A program made the position numbers and the translations under genes. A stretch of DNA of 64,000 nt, taken from assembly GCA_009693255.1 (NCBI GenBank), contig SHXQ01000007.1:1-64000 (forward strand). Reading direction: 5' to 3'. This document shows positions 18,377-27,587 of this stretch, in pieces (the first letter of the stretch is position 1; every line of letters starts with the position of its first letter). The notes under the pieces are model-generated. The model saw nothing but the letters and a program-made list of their open reading frames with translations, had not been told where the DNA came from and made no database searches. The DNA comes from Methylotenera sp. GTDB lineage: Bacteria; Pseudomonadota; Gammaproteobacteria; Burkholderiales; Methylophilaceae.

Positions 18377-19837
18377 TTATGCTGCATCAGCACTATTGTC
18401 ATCAAGGGCCACCACTTTTTTGCGGTTTCTTTTTCTACGCTTTTTGGGGGCGGTGTCAGCTTGCAGCATGGCTGCGCGCGCTTCACCATCAGCATCCGCA
18501 AACGCCGTCCACCATTCCCCTAATTCCGTGGGCAGCTCGCCAGATTCGCAGCGGAGTAATAGAAAGTCATAGCCAGCCCGATAGCGTGGATGGGTGAGTA
18601 AGCCAAACGGACGCTTACCAGCACGCTGCTCAAAGCGTGGTTGCAGGCCCCATATTTCTTTCATGGTTGCCGTATAGCGATTGTGAATCGCCAGTTTTTC
18701 TGCTTGTGTTGCAATCACTTCCGTCATCGCCATATGTAAGGCTGGAATCGCATGATGACCCTCAGTTTTATAGCCATTCCACGCTGTGAGCATTTCATGC
18801 CAGAGCAAAGTTGCGAATAAAAAGCTAGGATTAGCAGACTTTCCAGACAGGATACGGTCGTCAGTATTTTGCAATGCCAGCATGACAAAGCGCTCACCCA
18901 TGGGCTGTTCTAACACGACATCTAGCATAGGCAGTAAGCCGTGGTGTAAATGCTGTTCACGCAATGCCGTCACGCTTTCCATGGCGTGCCCAGATAAAAA
19001 TAGTTTGAGCATTTCGTCAAACAGGCGGCTAGGCGGCACGTCTTGCAATAAATCGGCCATTTTGGCGATAGGTGCTTGGGTATTTGGTTCTATCTTTAAG
19101 CCTAACTTAGCAGATAAACGCACTGCTCGTAACATGCGCACGGGATCTTCGGCATAACGGGTTTCTGGTTTACCTATCATGCGTAACACGCCTGCTTTTA
19201 TATCGGCATAGCCATGATGAAAGTCGAGTACTTCTTGGCTAGCAGGGTTGTAATATAAGGCGTTGGCAGTAAAGTCACGGCGTACGGCATCATCTGCAAT
19301 AGAGCCAAATACATTGTCGCGAATAATACGACCAGAGTCAGTGACTTTTGAGTCACCTTCGGCCTCAAGATGACTGCCGCGAAAAGTAGACACCTCTATG
19401 GTTTCATCGCCAAATAAAACATGCACCAATCTAAATCTTTTGCCAATCAGGCGAGAGCGTCTAAAAATCCGATTGACTTCTTCTGGTGTGGCGTCGGTAG
19501 CGACGTCAAAATCTTTAGGCGTGCGATTAAGCAGTAAATCGCGCACCGCACCGCCAACAATGTAGGCCTCAAACCCCGCCTTATGCAAGCCCTCAGTTGT
19601 TTTTAGGGCAGCATTACTTAATAGATTGCGGTCTATTTTATGCGTTTTATGTGCGATGGATAGTGCGCCATGATTGATGTAGTCTGCGTTTTCATGACTA
19701 GGTTTTTTTGTGTCCAGTTTTGATCTGAGCGTAGGTCTGCGTGGCTGATTTTGCGGGGTGCTAGCATACGCAACTTGGTTGTGCGAGGATTTGGCATGTT
19801 TGGGCTTGAAGATTCGATCTAGCAGTTTTTTAATCAT
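18377..19837 (-). CDS. pcnB: poly(A) polymerase I
   Basis: Adds 3' poly(A) tails that promote RNA decay. The class II nucleotidyltransferase head has AYIVGGAVRDLLLNRTPKDFD, with the catalytic Asp pair in the DFDVAT segment. RRIFRRSRLIGKRFRLVHV and RDFTANALYYNP follow. The C-terminus is strongly basic (KKRRKRNRKK), typical of PAP I rather than CCA-adding enzymes. The frame can be extended to TTG 19861, but ATG at 19835-19837 (MIKKLLDRIF) is the more likely start; either overlaps or nearly abuts the adenosyltransferase gene upstream. Confidence 0.95.
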   Translation of the reverse strand: MIKKLLDRIFKPKHAKSSHNQVAYASTPQNQPRRPTLRSKLDTKKPSHENADYINHGALSIAHKTHKIDRNLLSNAALKTTEGLHKAGFEAYIVGGAVRDLLLNRTPKDFDVATDATPEEVNRIFRRSRLIGKRFRLVHVLFGDETIEVSTFRGSHLEAEGDSKVTDSGRIIRDNVFGSIADDAVRRDFTANALYYNPASQEVLDFHHGYADIKAGVLRMIGKPETRYAEDPVRMLRAVRLSAKLGLKIEPNTQAPIAKMADLLQDVPPSRLFDEMLKLFLSGHAMESVTALREQHLHHGLLPMLDVVLEQPMGERFVMLALQNTDDRILSGKSANPSFLFATLLWHEMLTAWNGYKTEGHHAIPALHMAMTEVIATQAEKLAIHNRYTATMKEIWGLQPRFEQRAGKRPFGLLTHPRYRAGYDFLLLRCESGELPTELGEWWTAFADADGEARAAMLQADTAPKKRRKRNRKKVVALDDNSADAA

Positions 19838-19857
19838 GGCTGGATTATAACTTAAAT

Positions 19858-20406
19858 TCAATCATGTCCATTTTTCCACAATACATCGCGCATACCAGCT
19901 TCTTGGTTAATCGTGCGGCACATCACAAACAATAAATCAGATAGGCGATTTAAGTATTGCAATGAAATATCGGTGACTTTTTCATTGCGATGAAGCTCAA
20001 CTAATTTACGTTCTGCACGGCGACATACCGTACGAGCAAGGTGACAGTAAGCCGCTGCTTTTGTCCCGCCAGGTAAAATAAACTCCTTTAGTGGCGCTAA
20101 TTGGTCATTTAATAGATCAATCGATGCTTCTAAATCAGCAATACGAGATTGCTGCAAAATGACGTAACCTGGGATGCAAACTTCACCGCCTGCATTAAAC
20201 AAATCATGCTGAATTTGTGTGAGTGATGATCGTAAGGTTTGTGGCAAGGATTCTGTGAGCACAATGCCAATGATAGAATTTAACTCGTCGATATCGCCCA
20301 TGGCTTCTATACGCAAACTGTCTTTGTTAATTCGGCTACCGTCGCCTAGCCCCGTGGTGCCATCGTCGCCGGTGCGGGTGTAAATTTTACTCAGTCTATG
20401 TCCCAT
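19858..20406 (-). CDS. ATP:cob(I)alamin adenosyltransferase, PduO type
   Basis: Converts cob(I)alamin to adenosylcobalamin. The 182-residue protein has the N-terminal ATP-binding motif YTRTGDDGTTGLGDGSR and GDIDELNSIIG. FILPGGTKAAAYCHLART follows, then C-terminal RLSDLLFVMCR, all standard for the PduO/MMAB family. It diverges from murI; the two possible starts (20406 here, 20398 for the longer murI frame) overlap. No B12-dependent enzyme is in the window. Confidence 0.95.
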   Translation of the reverse strand: MGHRLSKIYTRTGDDGTTGLGDGSRINKDSLRIEAMGDIDELNSIIGIVLTESLPQTLRSSLTQIQHDLFNAGGEVCIPGYVILQQSRIADLEASIDLLNDQLAPLKEFILPGGTKAAAYCHLARTVCRRAERKLVELHRNEKVTDISLQYLNRLSDLLFVMCRTINQEAGMRDVLWKNGHD

Positions 20407-20478
20407 AATGAAACCCCTTGCGGGCTTATAATCTCAATAGTTTATAATATAAGCATTGTAACTGATGACGACTTGGCA

Positions 20479-21300
20479 ATGAGCGCACAAACCATCATAT
20501 CTAGTGAAATACCAGTGGCGACTAACCCCATTGGCGTCTTCGATTCTGGCGTAGGGGGTATCTCTGTCTTAAGACATATCCATGCATTATTGCCCCAAGA
20601 GCAGTTGTTTTATGTCGCAGATAGTCAATATGCGCCTTACGGTAATAAAACAGATGTAGAAATCCAAGCCCGTTGTTTTGCAATAGCCGATTTTTTAATC
20701 GCAAAAGGTGCAAAAGTCTTAGTGGTTGCCTGTAACACGGCGACTGCCGCGGCAATTGATGTTATGCGTGAAAAATACAGTTTGCCGATTATAGGCATGG
20801 AGCCTGCGGTTAAGCCGGCGGCAGATGCTAGCAAAAATGGCATCATTGGCATTCTTGCGACTGTTGGAACGCTCAAAAGTGCACAATTTGCGGCATTGCT
20901 GGAAAGTTATGGGCGGAACGTGGAAGTGGTTACTCAAGCCTGTGTGGGTTTGGTGGAATGTATTGAACGCGGCGAACTCACTGAAAAAAATACCAAAGAC
21001 CTCATCCAAGAATATTGCACACCATTGCTGGCGGAGGGCGCAGACACTATAGTGCTTGGGTGTACCCATTACCCATTTGTACGCGCGCTAATTTTAGATG
21101 TGGTAGGTCATGACGTTGCACTAGTGGATACGGGAGCGGCGGTGGCCAATCAGTTAAAAAATCGTTTAGTTGAAAAGGGGTTGCTGTCGACGAGTAATCA
21201 ACCTGGCAACGTGATTTTTTGGACCAATAATATCGCCATGAACGCAACGCAGGTGATAGAAATGTTGTGGGGTGCGCATGCAGAAGTGAATGTTTTATGA
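20479..21300 (+). CDS. murI: glutamate racemase
   Basis: Supplies D-glutamate for peptidoglycan. The product (273 residues from this start) has GVFDSGVGGISVL, the first catalytic Cys in VVACNTATAAAI and the second in IVLGCTHYPFV. The frame can be extended to 20398, inside the divergent adenosyltransferase start. ATG at 20479 puts the conserved GVFDSG about 20 residues from the N-terminus, as in the family, so I prefer it. A bidirectional hairpin follows the gene. Confidence 0.95.
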   Translation: MSAQTIISSEIPVATNPIGVFDSGVGGISVLRHIHALLPQEQLFYVADSQYAPYGNKTDVEIQARCFAIADFLIAKGAKVLVVACNTATAAAIDVMREKYSLPIIGMEPAVKPAADASKNGIIGILATVGTLKSAQFAALLESYGRNVEVVTQACVGLVECIERGELTEKNTKDLIQEYCTPLLAEGADTIVLGCTHYPFVRALILDVVGHDVALVDTGAAVANQLKNRLVEKGLLSTSNQPGNVIFWTNNIAMNATQVIEMLWGAHAEVNVL

Positions 21301-21334
21301 GGGGCTAAGCCGTATAGCTAATACATGCAATAAA

Positions 21335-21361
21335 AAACAGGCTATTAATAAGGGCCTGTTT
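21335..21361. terminator. bidirectional Rho-independent terminator after murI
   Basis: AAACAGGC (21335-21342) pairs with GCCTGTTT (21354-21361) around an 11-nt loop. Runs of A upstream and T downstream flank the stem. It lies 34 bp after murI and 34 bp before the end of the convergent broken gene, so it could serve both strands. Confidence 0.7.
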
Positions 21362-21395
21362 CTTGTGAATATTCAAACAATACTAACGATGAGCG

Positions 21396-21954
21396 CTAGG
21401 CTAAGATGACTTTTCGCCCGCTTATTTTTTGATCTTCATCTTTATCCCAGTTCTCTTCAGAGACCATATAGCCATCTACAGTTGCGGCACGCATCTCAGA
21501 AATATAGGGATCAGCATTCCCTAACTTACTATTTTCTTCACTAAACATCGGATCATTTGGCGGAGTCACTGGGAAACGCCAGTATATTTTTTCAACCTGA
21601 CTGCCGGTAATGCGGAAAATATGCGCGATTAAATTGTTTTCTAAAATGTTTGAGAATCTAAATCGCTTTAATGGCGTGGACTGTATTTGCACATTAAAGT
21701 TTTTAGAATTTGGGAGTTGAAAGCAAGTAACAAGCACTTCTACCCCAGTGTTTAAAAAATACTCAGTAACAAAATCCGTTATTATTGCGAAGGTTCTTTC
21801 TTACTCTTTTTTCCGCTTCAAGATAAATAATAAGTATGAAAGTAGAGCGATAACATCTGCTGCAACAATGTACATCACAATTGAGTTGAAGCTAACCGTC
21901 AAGGTAAACGTAACATTCCTTTTTTAATACGTATCTTTTCTTGAATAGTGTCAT
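21396..21954 (-). pseudogene. broken gene for a single-pass membrane protein of unknown family
   Basis: From ATG at 21952-21954 (AAGGGG six nt upstream) the frame reads MTLFKKRYVLKK and is then lost. Dropping one G in the A6GG run restores a second frame reading NVTFTLTVSFNSIVMYIVAA and then a hydrophobic segment ending ILKRKKE. That is stopped by TAA at 21801-21803, and the same frame continues without further stops as ERTFAIITDFVTEYF through PLKRFRFSNI and VEKIYWRFP to the end at 21396. The last 113 codons alone are open from GTG 21735-21737, with GGGG five nt upstream, so a shortened soluble product is possible. I do not recognise the family; the coding reconstruction is an inference. Confidence 0.5.
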
Positions 21955-22022
21955 TCAAGCCCCTTGGATACAATCAGCTTGGTCTAGTGGGAATGTAAAT
22001 TGACGGTGCTGGTCAATTCAGA

Positions 22023-22220
22023 TTAATGCGCTAAAACTGATTCCCCTGCTTTAAGTTTGTATTTTGTACCACAATAAGGGCAAGCGACATGCCCCGTGTG
22101 GGCGATGTCTAGAAACACCCTTGGGTGCGACGACCAAAGTGCAACTTCGTTGCTTGGGCAGTGTAATGGTAGGTCTTTTGCCGAGACTTCAATTTCTTTT
22201 ATATTGGCCATAGGATTCAC
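22023..22220 (-). CDS. small zinc-finger protein (NDUFS6-like domain)
   Basis: A 65-residue protein with the pattern of the bacterial zinc-finger family related to mitochondrial NDUFS6: Cys21, then HPRVFLDIAHTGHVACPYCG with His33/His41-His44 candidates and Cys47-x2-Cys50. In betaproteobacteria this small gene usually lies beside ilvE, as here. Its cellular role is not established, and nothing in the sequence ties it to complex I directly. Confidence 0.85.
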   Translation of the reverse strand: MNPMANIKEIEVSAKDLPLHCPSNEVALWSSHPRVFLDIAHTGHVACPYCGTKYKLKAGESVLAH

Positions 22221-22232
22221 TTAATTCTAAAT

Positions 22233-22260
22233 CGTCATTGCTGACTAGTCAGCAATGACG
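22233..22260. repeat. perfect 28-bp palindrome
   Basis: cgtcattgctgact is followed immediately by its exact reverse complement, with no spacer. It lies between ilvE and the zinc-finger gene, 13 bp upstream of the latter's start. No T-run follows on the minus strand, so it does not look like a standard terminator. It may be an operator, an RNA hairpin or a mobile palindrome. Confidence 0.9.
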
Positions 22261-22315
22261 TACACAAGAGAGCAAGATTCTAATGAACATCAGAATGACA
22301 ATCAATTCATAAAAT

Positions 22316-23248
22316 TTATACTAACGTCAACCAGTCTGCATGCTTAGCTGACTTGCCCGTTACCGCATCAAAGTACATTTTTTGTAATTGTTTGGTAATT
22401 GGCCCAGCAGTACCTGTGCCAATATTGCGGCGATCAAGCTCACGTATCGGCGTAACTTCCGCTGCGGTACCCGTAAAAAAGGCCTCGTCGGCTGAATATA
22501 CTTCGTCACGCGTAATGCGTTTTTCAATCACAGTTAAGCCGATTTCTGCAGCAAGTTGTAAGATTGTGTCGCGGGTAATGCCTTCTAGCGCACTGGTTAA
22601 GTCTGGCGTGTAGAGTTTGCTATTGCGAATAATAAATATGTTTTCGCCTGAGCCTTCTGCTACAAACCCATCTACATCTAGTAGCAAGGCTTCATCGTAG
22701 CCATCAAGCGCGGCCTCTTGGTGCGCTAAAATACTATTCATATAGTTGCCATTGGCTTTGGCTTTACACATGGTGATGTTCACGTGATGACGTGAGAATG
22801 AGGATGTTTTTACACGAATACCATTATCAAGCGCGTCTTGACCCATGTATGCACCCCATTTCCATGCGGCAACAATCACGTGTGTGGACAGCGTTTTAGC
22901 AGAAATACCCATTGCCTCAGCGCCATAAAATGCCATTGGACGCATGTAGGCAGATTCTAAATTGTTTTCGCGTACAGCGGCTTTTTGCGCCTCCATCATC
23001 TCTTCTTTGCTAAACGGCATTTTCATTTGCAAAATATGAGCACTGCGAAATAGACGATCGGTATGCTCTTTCAGGCGGAAAATAGCGGTACCTTTATCTG
23101 TTTTGTAAGCGCGTACGCCTTCAAATACGCCCATGCCGTAATGCAAAGTATGCGTTAAAACGTGGGTTGTGGCATCGCGCCAGTTAACCATCTGCCCGTC
23201 GTACCAAATTACGCCGTCGCGGTCTGCCATTGAGGTTGGAATTGCCAT
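22316..23248 (-). CDS. ilvE: branched-chain amino acid aminotransferase
   Basis: PLP-dependent (fold type IV) last step of Val, Leu and Ile synthesis. The 310-residue product opens with DGVIWYDGQMVNWRDAT and has LHYGMGVFEGVRAY. The PLP Lys lies in the CKAKANGNYMNSILA region near residue 165, followed by EALLLDVDGFVAEGSGENIF and FFTGTAAEVTPI. Length is standard. It pairs functionally with leuA at 60958. It diverges from the SCO gene. Confidence 0.96.
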   Translation of the reverse strand: MAIPTSMADRDGVIWYDGQMVNWRDATTHVLTHTLHYGMGVFEGVRAYKTDKGTAIFRLKEHTDRLFRSAHILQMKMPFSKEEMMEAQKAAVRENNLESAYMRPMAFYGAEAMGISAKTLSTHVIVAAWKWGAYMGQDALDNGIRVKTSSFSRHHVNITMCKAKANGNYMNSILAHQEAALDGYDEALLLDVDGFVAEGSGENIFIIRNSKLYTPDLTSALEGITRDTILQLAAEIGLTVIEKRITRDEVYSADEAFFTGTAAEVTPIRELDRRNIGTGTAGPITKQLQKMYFDAVTGKSAKHADWLTLV

Positions 23249-23389
23249 GTTGCTACCTTTTGAACGAATTTTGTAAAAGTATTATTGTAAACTAAAGGGT
23301 GTAATTCTTGTCGCATGTTAAAATCAAATATGCTTTAAATATAGAGATATATTCACAATTGTAACGATTAATTGAGGTTTTGAAGTGAT

Positions 23390-23965
23390 ATGCGTTATTT
23401 TCTGACGGTTTTATTAATAAGTGTTTTAACGGCTTGCAACCCTGCATTTGAGGAAAATAAATTTGTTGCCACTGATATTACTGGAGCTGATTTTGCGCAA
23501 ACACTAAGCTTGACTGATCATACTGGCAAGCCACGTAGCTTGGTAGATTTTAAAGGTAAAGCGGTGGTTTTGTTTTTCGGCTATACGCATTGCCCAGACG
23601 TTTGTCCAACCACCATGATAGACCTAAAGCAAACCATGAAACTGCTTGGGACACACGCAGATGAACTACAAGTATTGTTTGTAACGCTAGATCCAGCGCG
23701 AGACACACAAGCCGTGTTAGCGCAATTCGTTCCGTCTTTTGATGAGCGATTTATCGGTTTGCGTGGAAATGAACAAGAGACGGCCGTAGCCACTGAAAGC
23801 TTTAAAATTTACGCAAAAAAAGTAGAAGCACAAGGCAAAGGAGGTTATACGGTAGACCACAGTGCAGGTATGTACGTTTTTGACAAAGCTGGCAAGATTA
23901 GGCTGTATATTGATTACGGCCAAAAGCCCGCGGATATTGCCAATGATATTAAGCAGATACTTTGA
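23390..23965 (+). CDS. SCO1/SenC-type copper chaperone lipoprotein
   Basis: Periplasmic thioredoxin-fold protein that helps build the CuA centre of cytochrome c oxidase or handles redox stress. The 191-residue protein has a lipobox LTAC (Cys16). The copper ligands are the CPDVC pair Cys68 and Cys72 and His157 in TVDHSAGMYV. All three are present, so it should bind copper. No oxidase subunit gene is near. It diverges from ilvE. Confidence 0.94.
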   Translation: MRYFLTVLLISVLTACNPAFEENKFVATDITGADFAQTLSLTDHTGKPRSLVDFKGKAVVLFFGYTHCPDVCPTTMIDLKQTMKLLGTHADELQVLFVTLDPARDTQAVLAQFVPSFDERFIGLRGNEQETAVATESFKIYAKKVEAQGKGGYTVDHSAGMYVFDKAGKIRLYIDYGQKPADIANDIKQIL

Positions 23966-24107
23966 TATTAAACTGAAGTTGTAGTGACTAGATGTCCCGA
24001 TAGTAGACACAGAATTTTGTCACTTCCGACCCATAGCAGCCGAATGACTCTGAACATTCTATTTCTTAGGCACACTCAACATTTTTCAACCACTTAGGGT
24101 TACACCG

Positions 24108-24383
24108 GTGTTATCAGAACTCTTGATGATATTTTTTAGCTCAAGGAAGCAAATCACCATCACCAATCGTTGGCAAGAACCATTTGGCGACAGGCAACAA
24201 GAACTAGTGATGATTGGCATTGATATGGATAAAGCTGCATTAATAGCCGAGTTTGATCGATGCTTACTTACACCAAATGAAATGTTGCTAGGCGAAATGG
24301 GTGAGTATATGGAAGGCTGGAAAGTCTTTAATGACCCTTTCCCAGCATGGTGTCAGCATGAAGAAGAAGCTGAGATGGCATAA
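24108..24383 (+). pseudogene. COG0523 (CobW/ZigA-type) metallochaperone GTPase, C-terminal remnant
   Basis: From about residue 23 the frame reads RWQEPFGDRQQELVMIGID and then a DPFPAW ending, which is the CobW C-terminal domain. The whole GTPase domain (Walker A GxxGxGKT, the CxCC metal site) is absent. The frame upstream to 24054 contains PLRVTPVLS, weakly reminiscent of the family N-terminus (PVTVLSGF), so a large internal deletion is possible. Any product would start at GTG 24108 and be 91 residues. It lies 3 bp before DUF1826. Confidence 0.8.
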
Positions 24384-24386
24384 AGC

Positions 24387-25106
24387 ATGATTTCATATCG
24401 AATACCATCGATTCAATTGAATCAGTCACAAGAACATTTGCCATTGAATATGGTTCAGTTTAAAGAAAGTTCAGTTGACGCTAAGGCTGAATTTATCCCA
24501 CTAGAAATGCTCGATATTTTTGAGCATGATCGACAAATTAAAGTGATTGAGCGCCCCATCAATCATAACATCTCACAATACTTGGATACCGCAGCACCAA
24601 AACTAGCTAGCGGCTTTAAATATGCAGTGCGAGCAGGTCAAGCGATTTCAGCCAAACTGTTGGCAGATAATGTGCTACCTAATCAAGCTGGTCGAGATGC
24701 ATTTCTAGCTGATTTAGACTGTTTGAGTGATTTATATTTCGACTTGATAGCTTGCCCTCAAGTAAGCTTACGCTTAGAAGTTTTAAATACAGCCATGTGC
24801 CCTAAATTTCATGTCGATAACACAAGAATTCGCATGCTGTGTACCTATCAAGGCCAAGGCACACAATGGTTAGACGACCAATATGCTGATAGAGCTAAAT
24901 TAGGCATGGGGTCAGGCAATTTAGACGATAGTCAGTCTGGCTTAATTCTAGATACGCAAGCTGTACATGTAGTACCTGCCTTTGCCATTGCCTTATTAAA
25001 AGGTAGCTTATGGCAAGGCAACCACATGCGCGGCATTATTCATCGTTCACCAGCTGTTTTAGGTAATCAACCCAGAGTAATGCTTGCGATTGATGCTATC
25101 TGGTAG
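24387..25106 (+). CDS. DUF1826 domain protein, probable zinc-limitation gene
   Basis: The 239-residue protein matches DUF1826. Family-type segments are CPKFHVDNTRIRMLCTYQG near residue 147 and the IHRSP block near the C-terminus, suggesting a 2-oxoglutarate-oxygenase-like or metal-binding fold with conserved His (inferred). In proteobacteria DUF1826 genes are typically next to COG0523 GTPases in Zur-controlled zinc-starvation operons. Here the COG0523 partner is reduced to a fragment. I saw no convincing Zur box upstream. Molecular function is unknown. Confidence 0.82.
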   Translation: MISYRIPSIQLNQSQEHLPLNMVQFKESSVDAKAEFIPLEMLDIFEHDRQIKVIERPINHNISQYLDTAAPKLASGFKYAVRAGQAISAKLLADNVLPNQAGRDAFLADLDCLSDLYFDLIACPQVSLRLEVLNTAMCPKFHVDNTRIRMLCTYQGQGTQWLDDQYADRAKLGMGSGNLDDSQSGLILDTQAVHVVPAFAIALLKGSLWQGNHMRGIIHRSPAVLGNQPRVMLAIDAIW

Positions 25107-25173
25107 TTTTTAACCAGATCTTTTACGAACACAGCAAATCAGCTACCCATAAAGCGGACATGCATCACGTAAT

Positions 25174-25203
25174 AAAAAGGCGAGCCAATCGGCTCGCCTT
25201 TTT
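25174..25203. terminator. bidirectional Rho-independent terminator
   Basis: AAAAAGGCGAGCC and GGCTCGCCTTTTT form a perfect 13-bp stem around the loop AATC, with T residues to 25204. It lies between DUF1826 (plus) and the end of hppA (minus), and the A/T runs on both sides fit termination on either strand. Confidence 0.92.
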
Positions 25204-25235
25204 TGATAACTAAAAATTACTAAGCAATACTAAAT

Positions 25236-27281
25236 TTACATATGTAATAAGGGCACTATTAGCAAGGCCACAATGTTGATGATTTTAATCAAAGGATTTA
25301 CTGCAGGGCCGGCGGTATCTTTATAGGGGTCACCAACAGTATCGCCAGTCACGGCGGCTTTGTGTGCTTCTGAGCCTTTGCCACCGTGGTTGCCATCTTC
25401 GATATACTTTTTGGCGTTGTCCCAAGCGCCACCGCCAGTGCACATTGAAATTGCCACAAACAAGCCTGTCACAATAGTACCCATCAACATGCCACCTAAT
25501 GCTACAGGGCCAAGTAGTAAGCCAACCGCAACAGGAACTGCTACTGGTAATAATGACGGAATCATCATTTCTTTAATGGCGGCAGTAGTGAGTAAATCTA
25601 CAGCCTTGCCGTATTCTGGTTTACCAGTACCATCCATAATGCCTTTAATGTCACGGAATTGGCGACGGACTTCTTCAACTACTGCGCCGGCTGCGCGACC
25701 TACCGCTTCCATCGCCATAGCGGCGAACAAAAACGGGATTAAGCCACCTATGAACAGGCCAATAATGACCATAGGGTCGCTTAAATCAAATTTAGCGACT
25801 ATACCCGCACCTTCAAGTTTGTGCGTGTAGTCGGCAAATAGCACTAATGCGGCTAATCCTGCAGAACCAATGGCATAACCCTTAGTGACTGCTTTAGTAG
25901 TATTACCTACCGCATCTAATGGATCTGTTACATCACGAACTTCTTTCGGTAAGCCTGCCATTTCTGCAATACCACCAGCGTTATCAGTGATTGGGCCGTA
26001 AGCATCTAAAGCCACTACAATGCCTGCCATACTTAACATAGAGGTTGCTGCAATGGCTATACCGTATAGGCCACCTAAGTGAAAGGCAGTCCAAATAGCT
26101 AGACACACTGAAAGTACTGGCCAAGCAGTTGATTTCATTGAAATGCCAATACCGGCAATAATGTTGGTGGCATGGCCTGTCGTTGAGGCTTGTGCAATGT
26201 GTTTTACTGGGGCGTAATCTGTGCCTGTGTAATATTCAGTAATCCACACCAATGCCGCGGTGAGGACTAAACCTACCGCGCATGCGCCAAATAGTTGATT
26301 AGCAGAAACTGCTAAATCCCCTGCCATTAAGCCCTCAGGGAACATTTTCATGGTCACAAAGTAAAATGCCGCTAGCGATAATGAACCAGCCACTGCTAGA
26401 CCTTTGTATAAGGCAGGCATCACGTTTTTCATGCCAGGTGAAGCTTTAACGAAGAAGCAGCCTACGATAGATGCGACGATAGACACCGCAGCCAACATGA
26501 GCGGGTAGAGGATGCCATTAGCGCCAGCATTGGTGAGTAATAGGCTACCTAATACCATGGTGGCAATTAATGTCACTGCATAGGTTTCAAATAAATCGGC
26601 CGCCATACCTGCGCAATCTCCTACGTTATCCCCTACGTTATCGGCAATGACTGCTGGGTTGCGAGGATCATCTTCTGGAATGCCGGCTTCTACTTTACCC
26701 ACTAAGTCGGCCCCAACGTCGGCACCTTTAGTGAAAATACCGCCGCCCAAACGCGCAAAGATTGAGATCAGGGATGAGCCGAAAGCTAAACCAATTAAAG
26801 GGTTTAAATCGACGGCCTGATCTGGCATTGTTATTGACAGTAAGTAGGCATAAAAACCAGCGACACCTAATAGCCCTAAACCAACGACGAGCATACCGGT
26901 AATCGCGCCACCTTTAAATGCGACATCAAGTGCTGGGGCTATGCCGCCAGTTGCAGCTTGCGCAGTACGCACGTTAGCTTTAACTGAAACATTCATGCCA
27001 ATGAAGCCGCAGGCACCTGACAGTATGGCGCCGATTACAAAACCAACGGCGGTAGTCATACCTAAAAATATACCAATTAAAACGGCAAGAACAATGCCGA
27101 CTACAGTAATAGCTTTATATTGTCGCGCTAAGTAAGCTGCTGCGCCCTGTTGAATTGCACCGGCAATTTCTTGCATGCGTGCATTACCGGCTGGCAAGCC
27201 TGAAATCCATTTACTCATTACTACGCCATACAGGACTGCTAAAAAAGCAGCGCCGATAGCAATCATTAGTGCAACTGACAT
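25236..27281 (-). CDS. hppA: membrane-bound H+-translocating pyrophosphatase (K+-independent type)
   Basis: Hydrolyses pyrophosphate and pumps protons across the inner membrane. The 681-residue protein has about 16 membrane segments and the substrate-binding signatures [20 protein letters not shown] and [19 protein letters not shown]. It also has the C-terminal [14 protein letters not shown]. The segment [21 protein letters not shown] carries Lys and Thr at the two positions that in K+-dependent enzymes are Ala (GNTTAAIGK). This marks the K+-independent H+ pump class. Confidence 0.97.
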   Translation of the reverse strand: MSVALMIAIGAAFLAVLYGVVMSKWISGLPAGNARMQEIAGAIQQGAAAYLARQYKAITVVGIVLAVLIGIFLGMTTAVGFVIGAILSGACGFIGMNVSVKANVRTAQAATGGIAPALDVAFKGGAITGMLVVGLGLLGVAGFYAYLLSITMPDQAVDLNPLIGLAFGSSLISIFARLGGGIFTKGADVGADLVGKVEAGIPEDDPRNPAVIADNVGDNVGDCAGMAADLFETYAVTLIATMVLGSLLLTNAGANGILYPLMLAAVSIVASIVGCFFVKASPGMKNVMPALYKGLAVAGSLSLAAFYFVTMKMFPEGLMAGDLAVSANQLFGACAVGLVLTAALVWITEYYTGTDYAPVKHIAQASTTGHATNIIAGIGISMKSTAWPVLSVCLAIWTAFHLGGLYGIAIAATSMLSMAGIVVALDAYGPITDNAGGIAEMAGLPKEVRDVTDPLDAVGNTTKAVTKGYAIGSAGLAALVLFADYTHKLEGAGIVAKFDLSDPMVIIGLFIGGLIPFLFAAMAMEAVGRAAGAVVEEVRRQFRDIKGIMDGTGKPEYGKAVDLLTTAAIKEMMIPSLLPVAVPVAVGLLLGPVALGGMLMGTIVTGLFVAISMCTGGGAWDNAKKYIEDGNHGGKGSEAHKAAVTGDTVGDPYKDTAGPAVNPLIKIINIVALLIVPLLHM

Positions 27282-27587
27282 GACTTCTCCCTATCTAAAT
27301 TTTTATAAATTACGTGAGCTTTAAAGTATTTTTTAAAGTGTTAAAAATAAAACTAGTACGAATTGAGGCAGTTCAAAGTGTGAACTGTATAGCGCCCTTA
27401 TAAACCAATGCAAGCTTACGAATAATCTGTTGCTACCCGAGTAATTATTGATGCCAAGAATAGGTAACAACAATTCATTATTACACTAATAAGCTGGGCT
27501 AACAACATCTAGATTAAGCCGTCATCGCTAATCGTCTTGGTCTAGGTAAAGTGCGCTGTGGCAGTCGCTAGGCGGCGTATGTATTTT
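27282..27587. other. intergenic region with an inverted repeat upstream of hppA
   Basis: A 306-bp gap between hppA and the DUF721 gene, both on the minus strand. It contains the inverted repeat cagttca-N5-tgaactg (27369-27387), about 90 bp upstream of the hppA start, a possible operator or hairpin. No ORF, tRNA or riboswitch fold was recognised, and no sigma70 promoter could be assigned with confidence. Confidence 0.5.

Noticed and set aside
24020-24110. Zur-binding site upstream of the COG0523/DUF1826 pair
   Set aside because: No sequence close to a GTTATA-TATAAC-type palindrome was found in the gap.
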